Positions 30,597-41,197 of a stretch of 64,000 bases of DNA are shown here, one piece after another. Position 1 is the stretch's first letter. Every line of letters begins with the position of its first letter. The notes below the pieces were generated by a model that was not told the origin of the DNA, made no database searches, and saw only the letters and a program-made list of their open reading frames with translations. Origin of the DNA: Enterobacter hormaechei subsp. xiangfangensis (GTDB lineage Bacteria; Pseudomonadota; Gammaproteobacteria; Enterobacterales; Enterobacteriaceae); NCBI RefSeq assembly GCF_001729785.1, contig NZ_CP017183.1, positions 3,782,001 to 3,846,000 of the forward strand, in the 5' to 3' direction. Position numbers and translations under genes: made by a program.

Positions 30597-31805
30597 CTAA
30601 CGTAACCAGTCGGGAAGATCGTTGAGGCCCATTGCCTGACGAAGAAGCTGCGGTTTTACGCCGGGAAGGGTGTCGGCCAGTTTGAGGCCAATATCGCGCA
30701 GCAGTTTTTTCGCCGGGTTCGCTCCGGCAAACAGCTCGCGGAAGCCCTGCATACCCGCCAGCATCATCGCCGCACTGTGTTTGCGGCTGCGCTCGTAGCG
30801 ACGCAGATACAGATGCTGACCAATATCTTTGCCTTCCCGATGCAGGCGACGCAGCTCTTCAACCAGCTCAGCCGCGTCCATAAAGCCGAGGTTCACTCCC
30901 TGCCCGGCCAGCGGATGAATGGTATGCGCCGCATCCCCCACCAGCGCCAGACGGTGCGCGGCAAACTGACGCGCGTAGCGACCGGTTAACGGAAACGTCT
31001 GGCGTTCGCTTTCAAGCCCGCACAGGCCCAGACGGTTATCAAACGCCACGCATAGCGCCTGACTGAAGGCATCCGGCGTCGTCTCCTGCATCTGCTGCGC
31101 TTTCTCCGGCTCTAAGGACCAGACGATGGAGCAGAGATGCGGATCGGCAAGCGGCAGGAAGGCCAGAATGCCGTCATTATGGAAAATCTGGCGCGCCACG
31201 CCGCCGTGCGGCTCTTCGGTGCGGATTGTGGCCACCAACGCGTGATGACGGTAATCCCAGAAAGTCAGCGGAATATCCGCTTTGTTACGGAGCCAGGAAT
31301 TAGCGCCGTCGGCACCCACTACCAGACGCGCAGTCAGCATATCGCCACTTTCAAGAGTGATAAACGCGTCGTTTTCGCCCCACGCCACCTGATGAAGTTT
31401 CGCCGGTGCGATCAGCGTGACGTCGCTGCACTGCTGCGCTTTCTGCCACAGCGCGTGGTGGATCACCGCGTTTTCAACGATATGTCCAAGGTGGCTGTAA
31501 CCCATGCTTTCATCGTCAAACGCGATACGGCCAAAGCTGTCTTTGTCCCACACTTCCATCCCGTGATAGCAACTGGCACGGAGCGCCACGATTTCAGACC
31601 AGACGCCAAGGTGCGTCAGTAGCTTTTCGCTGGCGGCATTGATCGCCGAGACGCGAAGCTCTGGCGGTGCATCCTGCGCCACAGGCTGCGGCGCTTTTTG
31701 CTCAAGCACGGCCACGCGCAGGCCGCTGCCCTGTAAACCACAAGCCAGCGCCAGTCCTACCATTCCGCCGCCCACAATGGCGACATCAACATTTTGCACG
31801 GTCAA
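30597..31805 (-). CDS. ubiI: UbiI, 2-octaprenylphenol C5-hydroxylase (VisC)
   Basis: 402-residue FAD monooxygenase: GxGxxG-type loop GGGMVGLALA near the N-terminus, the DG motif VVGADGANSWLR, and GDAAHTIHPLAGQGVNLG. It adds the C5 hydroxyl of ubiquinone under aerobic growth. Last gene of the ygfB-pepP-ubiH-ubiI set; six-base gap after ubiH. Distinguished from UbiH by order and by closer match to E. coli VisC. Confidence 0.95.
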   Translation of the reverse strand: MTVQNVDVAIVGGGMVGLALACGLQGSGLRVAVLEQKAPQPVAQDAPPELRVSAINAASEKLLTHLGVWSEIVALRASCYHGMEVWDKDSFGRIAFDDESMGYSHLGHIVENAVIHHALWQKAQQCSDVTLIAPAKLHQVAWGENDAFITLESGDMLTARLVVGADGANSWLRNKADIPLTFWDYRHHALVATIRTEEPHGGVARQIFHNDGILAFLPLADPHLCSIVWSLEPEKAQQMQETTPDAFSQALCVAFDNRLGLCGLESERQTFPLTGRYARQFAAHRLALVGDAAHTIHPLAGQGVNLGFMDAAELVEELRRLHREGKDIGQHLYLRRYERSRKHSAAMMLAGMQGFRELFAGANPAKKLLRDIGLKLADTLPGVKPQLLRQAMGLNDLPDWLR

Positions 31806-31811
31806 TACTCC

Positions 31812-32990
31812 TTAACGCGCGACCCAACCCAGGGTCCGCTGCGCCAGCACGTCACGTGCCGGAATGAACAGTTCCATCGCCATAAGCCCAAGGTTGCGAC
31901 CCGCAACCAGCGGTGCCCAGCGATTGGCAAACAGGTGGACTAAACCGTCGGTGACGCCAATGGTCGCCGCTTTGTCCGCCTGGCGTCGTTTCTGGTAATG
32001 GCTCAGCACTGAGTATGCGCCACAATCCTGTTGTTCGCTCCACGTCCGGGCCAGGAGCTCGGCCAGGCTCATCACGTCACGGAGGCCAAGGTTGAAGCCT
32101 TGCCCGGCGATGGGGTGTAGCGTCTGCGCGGCGTTGCCGACCAGGGCGACGCGATGGGAGACAGTCTGCGATGCGGTCGTCAGCGCAAGCGGATAGGCCA
32201 CGCGTTTTCCGGCGTGGGTGATGCGCCCAAGCCGCCAGCCGAAGGCCTTTTGCAGCTCGGAACAAAAACGTTCGTCGGACCAGGAGAGAACCTCATCGGC
32301 CCGATCCTGCGCATGGCACCATACCAGCGAGCAGCGCCCGTTCGACATCGGCAGCATGGCCAGCGGGCCGTGCTCCGTGAAGCGCTCAAATGCCCTGCCG
32401 TTATGCGCGCCAGCCGTAGAGACATTAGCGATGACCGCCGCCTGTCCATAGGGTTCAGAGCGCCATTCGACGCCGCACTGCGTGGCGATCGCGGAGCGTG
32501 AACCATCTGCCGCCACCAGCAGTTGCCCCTCCAGCGTGGTGCCGTTGTCCAGCGTCACGCTGACGGCCTCGTCACGGCGGCTGAAGCTGGCGACGCGCGC
32601 CGGACAGTGCAGCGTAACGCCAGGGGCATCCTGTAACAGACGGAACAGCCGCAGCCCCACGTCATGCAGCTCGACGACCTGCCCCAGTGCCTCAATTCGG
32701 TAATCGTGGGCATCCAGCGTCACAAACCCGGCGTGGCCGCGATCGCTGACGTGAACGGTGCCGATTGCCGTCGCGCAGTCCGCTATCGCCTGCCAGATGC
32801 CAATGCGCGCAAGCTGCTGGCAGGTTCCCTGGGCCAGCGCGATGGCGCGGGCATCGAAGCCGGGATGATCGGCCGCCTGCGGCGTAACCGCCTCAACAAG
32901 ATGCACCGGAAGCTGGCCTTTGGTTAACTGCGAAATGGCCAGCGCCAGAGTAGCGCCGGTCATGCCTCCGCCAACGATGATCACGCTCAT
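31812..32990 (-). CDS. ubiH: UbiH, 2-octaprenyl-6-methoxyphenol C1-hydroxylase
   Basis: 392 residues, paralogue of UbiI: GGGMTGATLAL at the N-terminus, VAADGSRSAIA, and GNAAQTLHPIAGQGFNLG. It adds the C1 hydroxyl of ubiquinone. Its start ATG overlaps the pepP stop (ATGA), indicating translational coupling. Confidence 0.96.
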   Translation of the reverse strand: MSVIIVGGGMTGATLALAISQLTKGQLPVHLVEAVTPQAADHPGFDARAIALAQGTCQQLARIGIWQAIADCATAIGTVHVSDRGHAGFVTLDAHDYRIEALGQVVELHDVGLRLFRLLQDAPGVTLHCPARVASFSRRDEAVSVTLDNGTTLEGQLLVAADGSRSAIATQCGVEWRSEPYGQAAVIANVSTAGAHNGRAFERFTEHGPLAMLPMSNGRCSLVWCHAQDRADEVLSWSDERFCSELQKAFGWRLGRITHAGKRVAYPLALTTASQTVSHRVALVGNAAQTLHPIAGQGFNLGLRDVMSLAELLARTWSEQQDCGAYSVLSHYQKRRQADKAATIGVTDGLVHLFANRWAPLVAGRNLGLMAMELFIPARDVLAQRTLGWVAR

Positions 32991-34306
32991 ACGCGTGCCG
33001 CCGCCATCAGCGCCTCGATGTCGTCGGCTTTTTTCACCACGGTCGCGGTCAGGTTTTCGTTACCGGTTTCGGTGATGACGATGTCATCTTCAATACGAAT
33101 GCCGATCCCGCGGTACTGTTCTGGCACGTCGGCATCCGGCGCGATGTACAGCCCAGGCTCGACGGTCAGCACCATGCCTGGCTCCAGCACGCGCGAACGT
33201 TCCGGTCCGTATGCCCCGACGTCATGCACATCCAGCCCCAGCCAGTGGCTCAGGCCGTGCATAAAGTACGGACGATGGGCGTTTTCGGTTATAAGGGTGT
33301 CCACATCGCCTTTCAAAATGCCGAGCTTTACCAGCCCGGTAATCATGATGCGCACCACCTCGCCCGTAACCTCCTGGATGGAGGTGCCAGGGCGGAACAG
33401 CGTCAGCGCGGTCTCCAGAGACTCAAGCACGATGTCATAGATTTCACGCTGCGCGGTGGTGAATTTACCGTTCACCGGGAAGGTACGGGTGATGTCGCCC
33501 GCGTAACCCTGATATTCACAGCCCGCGTCAATCAGCACCAGATCGCCGTCGCGCAGTTCACTTTCGTTTTCGGTGTAGTGCAGAATGCAGCCGTTTTCAC
33601 CGCCGCCTACGATGGTGTTATAGGACGGGAAGCGCGCGCCGTGACGGTTAAATTCATGGTGAATTTCGCCTTCAAGCTGGTACTCGAACATACCGGGACG
33701 GCACTTTTCCATGGCGCGGGTATGCGCCAGGGCGCTGATTTCGCCCGCGCGGCGCATCACGTTCAGCTCTTCTTCAGACTTAAACAGACGCATCTCATGC
33801 ACCATCGGACGCCAGTCCGTCAGGGTGGCGGGTGCAGACAAATTCTGACGTGAGCCTTTACGCAGCTTATCCAGCGCGGTGAAGACAATGTCATCCGCAT
33901 ACGCGTATTCGCCCTGCGCGTGATAGAGCACGTCCAGGCCATTCAGCAGTTGGTAAAGCTGCTGGTTGATTTCGCTGTAGGCCAGCGCACGGTCCACGCC
34001 CAGTTTTTCCGGCGCCGCCTCCTGCCCTAAGCGGCGGCCAAACCAGATTTCCGCGGTCAGATCGCGCACGCGGTTAAAAATCACGCTGTGGTTGTGGGTG
34101 TCATTGCTTTTAATCAGCACCAGTACCGCTTCCGGCTCGTTAAACCCGGTGAAGTACCAGAAATCACTGCTCTGGCGATAGGGGTATTCGCTGTCGGCGC
34201 TGCGCGTCACTTCCGGCGCGGCGAAAATCAGGGCAGCGCTTCCCGGCTGCATTTTTGCCAGCAGCGCCTGACGACGGCGAGAATACTCTTGACTGGAGAT
34301 AACCAT
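32987..34306 (-). CDS. pepP: Xaa-Pro aminopeptidase II
   Basis: The start at 34306 follows AGGAGGGTG and gives 439 residues; the longer upstream frame is not supported. Creatinase-type N-terminal domain, then pita-bread metalloprotease core: LVLIDAGCEY and GDITRTFP supply aspartates, HGLSHWLGLDVHD a histidine, and VEPGLYI and RIEDDIVIT glutamates. It removes N-terminal residues before proline. Conserved ygfB-pepP-ubiHI operon. Confidence 0.96.
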   Translation of the reverse strand: MVISSQEYSRRRQALLAKMQPGSAALIFAAPEVTRSADSEYPYRQSSDFWYFTGFNEPEAVLVLIKSNDTHNHSVIFNRVRDLTAEIWFGRRLGQEAAPEKLGVDRALAYSEINQQLYQLLNGLDVLYHAQGEYAYADDIVFTALDKLRKGSRQNLSAPATLTDWRPMVHEMRLFKSEEELNVMRRAGEISALAHTRAMEKCRPGMFEYQLEGEIHHEFNRHGARFPSYNTIVGGGENGCILHYTENESELRDGDLVLIDAGCEYQGYAGDITRTFPVNGKFTTAQREIYDIVLESLETALTLFRPGTSIQEVTGEVVRIMITGLVKLGILKGDVDTLITENAHRPYFMHGLSHWLGLDVHDVGAYGPERSRVLEPGMVLTVEPGLYIAPDADVPEQYRGIGIRIEDDIVITETGNENLTATVVKKADDIEALMAAARV

Positions 34307-34331
34307 GACACCCTCCTGTGCGTTATTTTTC

Positions 34332-34910
34332 TTAGTGTAATGTTGGCTTGCGAACTTCCGGCGCGGTCGGCTGCGAGCGCGTAAAGTTGTCGTGGCACAG
34401 CAGAGACGCCACGCGCACGTACTCGATAATCTCTTCGAGAGACATTTCCAGCTCTTCCTGGTCTTCGTCTTCATCGTAGCCGAGCTGGGCGATATTACGC
34501 AGATCGTCGATCGCTTCACCCGCTTCGCCGGTCACTTTATCCAGTTTAGGCTGGGTTACGCCCAGGCCAAGAAGATAGTGGTTTACCCAACCCGCGAGCG
34601 CATCGGCGCGATCGAAGACGCTGACATCGTCGCCTTCAGGCAGATAAAGCTGAAAAAGAAAGCCATCGTCTTCCAGGGAATCGCTGGTTGCGGCGTGCAT
34701 TTTACGCAGCGCTTCCGCCAGTTCGTGGCCAAACGCCAGCCCTTCGTTGGTGAGGTCGTGGATCAGCGGCTGCCATGAGCTGTCGCTGTTTCCGCCGCAC
34801 AGTATGCCGCTGATCAGACCGTGCATTTCGGCAGGGGTCAGACCGACTCCCTGCTGGTTCAGTAACTGGTTTAAATCCTTGTAACCAGGCATTTCGTTCT
34901 GTATAGACAT
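34332..34910 (-). CDS. ygfB: YgfB, UPF0149-family protein
   Basis: 192 residues from the ATG at 34910 ([10 protein letters not shown]), the E. coli-like start; another ATG lies two codons upstream. All-helical and acidic, with the signature [19 protein letters not shown] and a highly acidic [16 protein letters not shown] segment. In Pseudomonas aeruginosa a YgfB homologue influences ampDh3 expression; its role in enterobacteria is unclear. First gene of the pepP-ubiHI operon, divergent from zapA. Confidence 0.93.
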   Translation of the reverse strand: MSIQNEMPGYKDLNQLLNQQGVGLTPAEMHGLISGILCGGNSDSSWQPLIHDLTNEGLAFGHELAEALRKMHAATSDSLEDDGFLFQLYLPEGDDVSVFDRADALAGWVNHYLLGLGVTQPKLDKVTGEAGEAIDDLRNIAQLGYDEDEDQEELEMSLEEIIEYVRVASLLCHDNFTRSQPTAPEVRKPTLH

Positions 34911-35011
34911 ACGCATTCGTCATCAAAGGGAGGATATTCATGATATGCTACCACTTTGGACCCTGGTGATACCAGAAAAGGGCTTGTATCTTCACATCAG
35001 GGTAGCTATAG

Positions 35012-35407
<396 letters not shown>

Positions 35408-35448
35408 CACTTCTCAGTTGACTATGGTAGAGTAACTGTGAAGACAAA

Positions 35449-35632
35449 ATTTCTCTGAGATGTTCGCAAGCGGGCCAGTCCCCTGAGCCGATATTTCATA
35501 CCACAAGAATGTGGCGCTCCATGGTTGGTGAGCACGCTCGGTCCGTCCGAGAAGCCTTAAAACTATGACGACACATTCACCTTGAACCAAGGGTTCAAGG
35601 GTTACAGCCTGCGGCGGCATCTCGGAGATTCC
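35449..35632 (+). ncRNA. ssrS: 6S RNA
   Basis: A 184-base sequence nearly identical to E. coli 6S RNA as recalled, from ATTTCTCTGAG to CTCGGAGATTCC, which pair with each other as the closing stem. Central differences (for example CCATGG where E. coli has CCGCGG) fall in the open bubble region. 6S RNA binds sigma70-RNA polymerase by mimicking an open promoter. It lies between zapA and ygfA and is normally processed from a dicistronic ssrS-ygfA transcript. Confidence 0.97.
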
Positions 35633-35656
35633 CTCTCTTTTCTTCTACCGACTACC

Positions 35657-36253
35657 ATGACTCAATTCCCTGAAGTTTCTGCTTCACGCCAGGACATCCG
35701 TCAGCTTATTCGCCAGCGTCGTCGCGCCTTAAGCGCCGAGCAACAGGCACATTTTGCCCAGCAGGCCGCCGCCCGCATGATGGCCTATCCGCCTGTGGTG
35801 ATGGCAAACACCGTCGCCCTGTTTCTCTCGTTTGATGGTGAGCTGGATACCCAACCGCTTATCGACCAGCTCTGGCGCGCCGGGAAAAAAGTTTATCTGC
35901 CGGTGCTACATCCCTTTAGCCGAGGCAATCTGCTGTTTCTGCACTACCATCCGCACAGCGAGCTGGTGGTAAATCGTCTGAAAATCACCGAACCCAAACT
36001 CGACGTGCGCGACGTGCTGCCGCTATCTGAACTGGATGTGCTGATTACGCCGCTGGTGGCGTTTGACGAGCAGGGCCAGCGATTAGGCATGGGCGGGGGG
36101 TTCTATGACAGGACGCTGCAAAACTGGCAGCAGTACGGATTGCAGCCGGTGGGGTATGCGCATGATTGCCAGGGCGTGGAGGTATTATCCGTAGAGAAAT
36201 GGGATGTGCCGTTGCCGGCGGTGGTGACGCCCAGTAAAACCTGGACCTGGTAG
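35657..36253 (+). CDS. ygfA: 5-formyltetrahydrofolate cyclo-ligase family protein YgfA
   Basis: The start at 35657 (MTQFPEVSASRQDIRQ) follows the E. coli protein and gives 198 residues; the longer frame would run through 6S RNA. Motifs: IRQRRRALS near the N-terminus, FLSFDGELDTQPL, and GQRLGMGGGFYDRTL with the ATP-binding glycines. It recycles 5-formyl-THF, the inhibitory by-product of serine hydroxymethyltransferase, which suits its place near serA and gcvTHP. Confidence 0.94.
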   Translation: MTQFPEVSASRQDIRQLIRQRRRALSAEQQAHFAQQAAARMMAYPPVVMANTVALFLSFDGELDTQPLIDQLWRAGKKVYLPVLHPFSRGNLLFLHYHPHSELVVNRLKITEPKLDVRDVLPLSELDVLITPLVAFDEQGQRLGMGGGFYDRTLQNWQQYGLQPVGYAHDCQGVEVLSVEKWDVPLPAVVTPSKTWTW

Positions 36254-36259
36254 AATAAA

Positions 36260-36339
36260 GCCGGGTGGCGGCTACGCCTTACCCGGCCTACATAAATCCT
36301 CGAACATTGTAGGTCGGGTAAGCGTAAGCGCCACCCGAC
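36260..36339. repeat. Pair of REP-like units between ygfA and serA
   Basis: One unit at 36260-36291 and an opposite one at 36309-36339, forming a BIME-like pair between convergent genes. In E. coli this gap holds the sibC sRNA; nothing of that kind is visible in the roughly 100 bases here. Confidence 0.88.
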
Positions 36340-36355
36340 ACCACAGACCGCACCA

Positions 36356-37588
36356 TCAGTACAGCAGACGCGCGCGAATCGTCCCCGGAATGGCCTTCAT
36401 GCTCTGCAATGCTTTCTCGGCGATGTCTTCATCCGCTTCAATATCAATAACCACATAACCCATCTGCGAGTTAGTTTGCAGATACTGCGCAGCAATGTTA
36501 ACGCCCTGCTCGGCAAAGATCTGGTTGATGGCGGTCAGCACGCCAGGACGGTTTTCGTGGATGTGCAGCAGACGACGCCCACCGTGCAGCGGCAGAGACA
36601 CCTCCGGGAAGTTCACCGCAGAGAGCGTTGAACCGTTGTCGGAATATTTGCTCAACTTACCCGCCACTTCCAGGCCGATATTCTCCTGCGCTTCCTGAGT
36701 AGAACCGCCGATGTGCGGCGTCAGGATCACGTTGTCGAACTCGCACAGCGGAGAGGTGAACGGATCGCTGTTAGTGGCCGGTTCCGTCGGGAACACGTCA
36801 ATCGCCGCACCCGCCAGATGTTTACGCTTCAGCGCGTCGCACAGTGCAGGAATATCGACCACCGTACCGCGCGCGGCGTTGATCAGCAGAGAGCCCGGCT
36901 TCATCAGCGCCAGCTCTTCTGCGCCCATCATGTTTTTGGTGGACGCATTTTCCGGCACGTGCAGGCTTACCACGTCGCTCATGTTCAGCAGGTCAGAAAG
37001 ATGCTGCACCTGCGTCGCGTTACCCAGCGGCAGCTTGCTTTCGATATCGTAAAAATAGACATGCATACCGAGAGATTCCGCCAGAATCCCCAACTGGGTA
37101 CCGATGTGGCCATAGCCGATGATACCCAGTTTTTTCCCACGGGCTTCGTAGGAGCCCGCAGCCAGCTTATTCCACACGCCGCGGTGCGCTTTGGCGTTAG
37201 CCTCCGGAATGCCGCGAAGCAGCAGCAGCAGCTCGCCAATTACCAGCTCCGCCACGGAACGGGTGTTAGAGAACGGCGCGTTAAAGACCGGGATACCGCG
37301 TTTTGCGGCGGCATTCAGATCAACCTGGTTGGTGCCGATGCAGAAACAGCCAATCGCCACCAGCTTTTCCGCCGCAGCAATAACGTCTTCAGTCAGTTGG
37401 GTACGGGATCGCAGGCCAATGAAATGGGCATCACGGATGGACGCTTTCAGCTCTTCGGTATCGAGCGCGCCTTTGTGAAATTCGATGTTGGTGTAACCTG
37501 CCGCACGAAGGCTATCGATTGCTTTTTGATGCACGCCCTCGACCAGCAGGAATTTAATCTTGTCTTTCTCCAGTGATACCTTTGCCAT
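36356..37588 (-). CDS. serA: D-3-phosphoglycerate dehydrogenase
   Basis: 410 residues as in E. coli. Nucleotide-binding GYGHIGTQLG at about 158, catalytic region LTPHIGGSTQEAQ, and a C-terminal ACT domain (HENRPGVLTAINQIFAEQGVN) that binds serine for feedback inhibition. First step of serine synthesis. The 266-base upstream gap to the rpiA end is AT-rich at its serA side and should hold the promoter; no other gene seen. Confidence 0.97.
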   Translation of the reverse strand: MAKVSLEKDKIKFLLVEGVHQKAIDSLRAAGYTNIEFHKGALDTEELKASIRDAHFIGLRSRTQLTEDVIAAAEKLVAIGCFCIGTNQVDLNAAAKRGIPVFNAPFSNTRSVAELVIGELLLLLRGIPEANAKAHRGVWNKLAAGSYEARGKKLGIIGYGHIGTQLGILAESLGMHVYFYDIESKLPLGNATQVQHLSDLLNMSDVVSLHVPENASTKNMMGAEELALMKPGSLLINAARGTVVDIPALCDALKRKHLAGAAIDVFPTEPATNSDPFTSPLCEFDNVILTPHIGGSTQEAQENIGLEVAGKLSKYSDNGSTLSAVNFPEVSLPLHGGRRLLHIHENRPGVLTAINQIFAEQGVNIAAQYLQTNSQMGYVVIDIEADEDIAEKALQSMKAIPGTIRARLLY

Positions 37589-37821
37589 TTACCCGACCCT
37601 GTTTTTGTCTGAACTGATGTTGTGCTGGATATAAATCCGCTGTAGCCAACATATCAAAAAAAACTATTGCAGCAATATGAACGTTTGCGTCAGTACGCTG
37701 AAGGAAAGTCATACAGCGCAAAATGGCAGAGGAAAATGCTATGGAAATTTACAAACGCGGAAGGATCGGCAAAAGAGACATAAAAACGTGACACAAGTCA
37801 CCGAATTTAGCGTTTCAAAAA

Positions 37822-37850
37822 TTTTTTAGCGGGGGGAGGACTCCCCCCGT
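37822..37850 (-). terminator. Terminator of rpiA
   Basis: Stem ACGGGGGGAG/CTCCCCCCGC with a very short loop, followed on the minus strand by TAAAAAATTTTT. A strong GC stem just past the rpiA stop. Confidence 0.75.
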
Positions 37851-37854
37851 CAGA

Positions 37855-38514
37855 TCATTTTACGATGGTTTTCACGCCGTCAGCGGTGCCGATCAGCGCC
37901 ACATCCGCGCCACGGTTGGCAAATAACCCTACGGTAACAACGCCTGGAATGCCGTTGATCGCATTTTCCAGCGCAATGGCATCGAGGATCTCAAGGCCGT
38001 GAACGTCGAGGATCACGTTGCCGTTGTCGGTCACCACACCCTGACGGTATTCCGGACGACCGCCCAGCTTCACAAGTTGACGGGCAACCGCGCTGCGCGC
38101 CATCGGGATCACTTCGACCGGCAGCGGGAAATTCCCCAGAATGTCGACCTGCTTGGAGGCGTCCGCGATGCAGATGAACTTATCCGCCACGGAAGCGATG
38201 ATTTTTTCGCGGGTCAGCGCCGCGCCACCGCCTTTGATCATCTGCATGTGGCCGTTGATTTCATCCGCGCCATCAACGTAAATGCCCAGACGGTCCACTT
38301 CGTTGAGGTCGAAAACGGTGATGCCGAGGCTTTTCAGCTTTTCCGTGGAAGCATCGGAGCTGGAAACCGCGCCCTCGATCTGCCCCTTCATCGTGCCCAG
38401 CGCATCGATAAAGTGCGCCGCCGTCGACCCCGTACCAACACCGACAATGGTACCCGGCTGTACGTACTGGAGAGCGGCCCATCCTACTGCTTTTTTCAGT
38501 TCATCCTGCGTCAT
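37855..38514 (-). CDS. rpiA: Ribose-5-phosphate isomerase A
   Basis: 219 residues. [15 protein letters not shown] near the N-terminus, DGADEI in the active site and [12 protein letters not shown] are all typical. It interconverts ribose-5-P and ribulose-5-P in the pentose phosphate pathway. It is divergent from argP by 127 bases, as in E. coli. Confidence 0.97.
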   Translation of the reverse strand: MTQDELKKAVGWAALQYVQPGTIVGVGTGSTAAHFIDALGTMKGQIEGAVSSSDASTEKLKSLGITVFDLNEVDRLGIYVDGADEINGHMQMIKGGGAALTREKIIASVADKFICIADASKQVDILGNFPLPVEVIPMARSAVARQLVKLGGRPEYRQGVVTDNGNVILDVHGLEILDAIALENAINGIPGVVTVGLFANRGADVALIGTADGVKTIVK

Positions 38515-38641
38515 GATCGTTTTGCCTGTGGTGTGAAAACTCAGGGCGCATTATAGAACACGTCGAATGGATTTCGTCTGCCACGAAGGGAAAATTGTGT
38601 CATAGTGCAGATTAAGCAAAATTAAGGAGTCAGCCAGAGCA

Positions 38642-39535
38642 ATGAAACGTCCGGACTACAGAACACTACAGGCACTTGATGCAGTTATTCGTGAACGCGG
38701 TTTTGAGCGCGCGGCGCAAAAGCTGTGCATCACCCAGTCCGCCGTATCACAGCGTATCAAACAGCTTGAAAACATGTTCGGGCAGCCGCTGCTGGTGCGT
38801 ACCGTACCGCCGCGTCCGACAGAGCAAGGACAAAAGCTCCTCGCCCTGCTGCGTCAGGTTGAACTGCTGGAAGATGAATGGCTGGGCGATGAACAAACCG
38901 GCTCCACGCCGCTGCTGCTGTCGCTGGCGGTGAACGCCGACAGTCTGGCAACCTGGCTGCTGCCGGCCCTTGCGCCGGTGCTGGCCGACTCCCCAATCCG
39001 CCTGAACCTTCAGGTTGAAGACGAGACCCGCACTCAGGAACGCCTGCGCCGTGGCGAAGTGGTTGGGGCGGTCAGTATTCAGCCGCAGGCGCTGCCAAGC
39101 TGTCTGGTGGATCAGCTGGGCGCGCTGGATTACCTGTTTGTCGGTTCAAAAGCCTTTGCCGAGCGCTACTTCCCGAACGGCGTGACTCGCGCCGCGCTGC
39201 TGAAAGCCCCTGCCGTCGCGTTCGACCATCTGGACGATATGCATCAGGCCTTCCTGCAACAAAACTTCGATTTGCCGCCGGGCAGCGTGCCGTGTCATAT
39301 CGTTAACTCGTCCGAAGCCTTCGTACAGCTCGCGCGTCAGGGCACGACCTGCTGCATGATCCCGCATTTGCAGATTGAGAAAGAGTTGAAAAGTGGTGAG
39401 CTGATTGATTTAACCCCGGGGCTGTATCAGCGCCGGATGCTCTACTGGCACCGTTTTGCCCCGGAAAGCCGCATGATGCGCAACGTCACCGACGCGCTAC
39501 TGGCGTTTGGGCATAAGGTGTTGAGACAGGATTAA
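38642..39535 (+). CDS. argP: LysR-type regulator ArgP (IciA)
   Basis: 297 residues: N-terminal LysR helix-turn-helix ([32 protein letters not shown]) and a C-terminal effector domain that senses lysine and arginine. It activates argO and other genes; argO lies nearby, as in E. coli. Confidence 0.96.
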   Translation: MKRPDYRTLQALDAVIRERGFERAAQKLCITQSAVSQRIKQLENMFGQPLLVRTVPPRPTEQGQKLLALLRQVELLEDEWLGDEQTGSTPLLLSLAVNADSLATWLLPALAPVLADSPIRLNLQVEDETRTQERLRRGEVVGAVSIQPQALPSCLVDQLGALDYLFVGSKAFAERYFPNGVTRAALLKAPAVAFDHLDDMHQAFLQQNFDLPPGSVPCHIVNSSEAFVQLARQGTTCCMIPHLQIEKELKSGELIDLTPGLYQRRMLYWHRFAPESRMMRNVTDALLAFGHKVLRQD

Positions 39536-39545
39536 TCGCTTGAAT

Positions 39546-39580
39546 TCCCTCTCCCTGTGGGAGAGGGTTAGGGTGAGGGC
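39546..39580. repeat. CCCTCTCCC-type repeat between argP and yggE
   Basis: CCCTCTCCC tgt GGGAGAGGG TTAGGGTGAGGG, almost the same as the unit at 17974-18010, again between convergent genes. Confidence 0.85.
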
Positions 39581-39583
39581 AAA

Positions 39584-40330
39584 CTACTGCGCCTTAGCCG
39601 CCTCAGTTTGCTGAGTTTGAGTTGGCTCCAGCTGGAACACCACATCAACCTGATCGTCGAACTGAATGGTTGGCTGCTCGTAGGTTTCCTGAGCAGAAAC
39701 CGGCGCGGCGTCCGCCTTCATCATCCGCACCATCGGGCTTGGCTGGTAGTTTGAAACGTGGTAACGGACGCTGTAAACCGGACCGAGCTTGCTCTTGAAG
39801 CCGGATGCCAGCTGCTGCGCCTGATGAATGGCATCATCAATTGCCGCTTTACGCGCTTCGTCTTTATATTTTTCCGGTTGCGCAACGCCCAGCGAGACGG
39901 AACGAATTTCGTTCAGCCCTGCCTTCAGCGCACCATCCAGCAATCCGTTGAGCTTATCAAGCTGGCGTACAGTCACTTCCACAGTACGCACGGCGCGATA
40001 GCCTTTCAGGATGCTTTTGCCGTTCTGGTAGTCGTAATCCGGTTGGGTACGCAGGTTCGCAGAGCTGATGTCTTTTTTCGCGACACCGTTCTGTTCCAGG
40101 AAAGAGAGGTATTGCGCAACACGATCGTCTGCCTGTTTCTTGGCGGAAGCAGCATCTTTCGCCGCCACGTTCACTTCAATTGCCAGGGTTGCAACATCGG
40201 GTACCGCATCCACACTTGCCGTGCCTGAAGTGACAATGTGCGGGCCGTTTGGCAGTTCATTCGCCTGCACCGACACCGCACCTAAACTTACTAATGCCGC
40301 CAGGGCCATCACCTTAAACTTCACTGTCAT
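39584..40330 (-). CDS. yggE: YggE, SIMPL-domain periplasmic protein
   Basis: 248 residues with a signal peptide (MALAALVSLGAVSVQA) and a SIMPL (DUF541) domain over most of the chain (GTASVDAVPDVATLAIEV, YRAVRTVEVTVRQLD). In E. coli it is linked to oxidative stress tolerance, but the mechanism is unknown. It lies downstream of argO on the same strand. Confidence 0.93.
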   Translation of the reverse strand: MTVKFKVMALAALVSLGAVSVQANELPNGPHIVTSGTASVDAVPDVATLAIEVNVAAKDAASAKKQADDRVAQYLSFLEQNGVAKKDISSANLRTQPDYDYQNGKSILKGYRAVRTVEVTVRQLDKLNGLLDGALKAGLNEIRSVSLGVAQPEKYKDEARKAAIDDAIHQAQQLASGFKSKLGPVYSVRYHVSNYQPSPMVRMMKADAAPVSAQETYEQPTIQFDDQVDVVFQLEPTQTQQTEAAKAQ

Positions 40331-40416
40331 TCCTCCATGTTGCGAAGAGTGCCCTGTTAACAGGGCTCATGCCAGCAAGCTTAGCGGGTCTTGTTCAGAT
40401 GTCCATAAGACAACGC

Positions 40417-41052
40417 TTAGTTGAACAATCCCTGTACGTGATGAATGCCCTCTTTCGCCAACTGGAAGGCAATAAACCACATCACCAGCCCCACCAGGGT
40501 ATTGATAATGCGCTGCGCTTTGGCGGTACGCAGTCGTGGTGCCAGCCATGCCGCCAGGATCGCAAGACCAAAGAACCAGAGGAAGGAGGCGCTGACCGTA
40601 CCGAGCGCAAACCAGCGTTTCGGCTCAACGTCCAGCTGTCCGCCCAGGCTGCCCAGCACCACAAAGGTATCAAGGTAGACGTGCGGGTTAAGCCACGTTA
40701 CGGCGAGCATGGTGACGATAATCTTCCAGCGCCCCTGCTTCATCACTTCGGCGCTCGCCAGCTCAAGATTGCTGCTCATGGCCGTTTTCAGGGCACCAAA
40801 CCCGTACCACAGCAGAAACGCTACGCCGCCCCAGGTAACCAGCGCCAGCAGCCACGGCGACTGCATCAACAGGGCGCTGCCGCCAAAAATCCCGGCGCAA
40901 ATCAGCAGCAGATCGCTCACCGCACACAGCAGGGCAATCATCAGATGATACTGGCGGCGAATGCCCTGGTTCATCACGAACGCATTTTGTGGACCAAGGG
41001 GAAGGATCATGGCCGCACCTAACACAAGCCCCTGAAAATAATAAGATAACAT
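40417..41052 (-). CDS. argO: L-arginine exporter ArgO (LysE family)
   Basis: The ATG at 41052 ([16 protein letters not shown]) gives 211 residues, as in E. coli. Six hydrophobic helices and the LysE motif [14 protein letters not shown]. It exports arginine (and canavanine) under ArgP control. Between it and yggE are 86 bases. Confidence 0.95.
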   Translation of the reverse strand: MLSYYFQGLVLGAAMILPLGPQNAFVMNQGIRRQYHLMIALLCAVSDLLLICAGIFGGSALLMQSPWLLALVTWGGVAFLLWYGFGALKTAMSSNLELASAEVMKQGRWKIIVTMLAVTWLNPHVYLDTFVVLGSLGGQLDVEPKRWFALGTVSASFLWFFGLAILAAWLAPRLRTAKAQRIINTLVGLVMWFIAFQLAKEGIHHVQGLFN

Positions 41053-41158
41053 GACGTAATTCTCGCAGAGTTGTCCTGGAGGCAGACTATACTGCGGGAA
41101 CGTCATTAGAGGAAATGGATAATATTAATTGGGGATTAGCTGGGCTAATAAAAGAAAA

Positions 41159-41189
41159 GCCCGGTGTCGCTGACGCTTACCGGGCCTAC
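41159..41189. repeat. REP-like element between argO and mscS
   Basis: GCCCGGTGTCGCTGACGC with TTACCGGGCCTAC, an imperfect palindrome of the REP type, nine bases from the mscS stop. Confidence 0.8.
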
Positions 41190-41197
41190 GGGAGACG

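Noticed and set aside
36253..36356. Search for a sibC-type sRNA between ygfA and serA, as in E. coli
   Set aside because: The gap is about 100 bases and filled by two REP-like units; no sib/ibs-like sequence seen.
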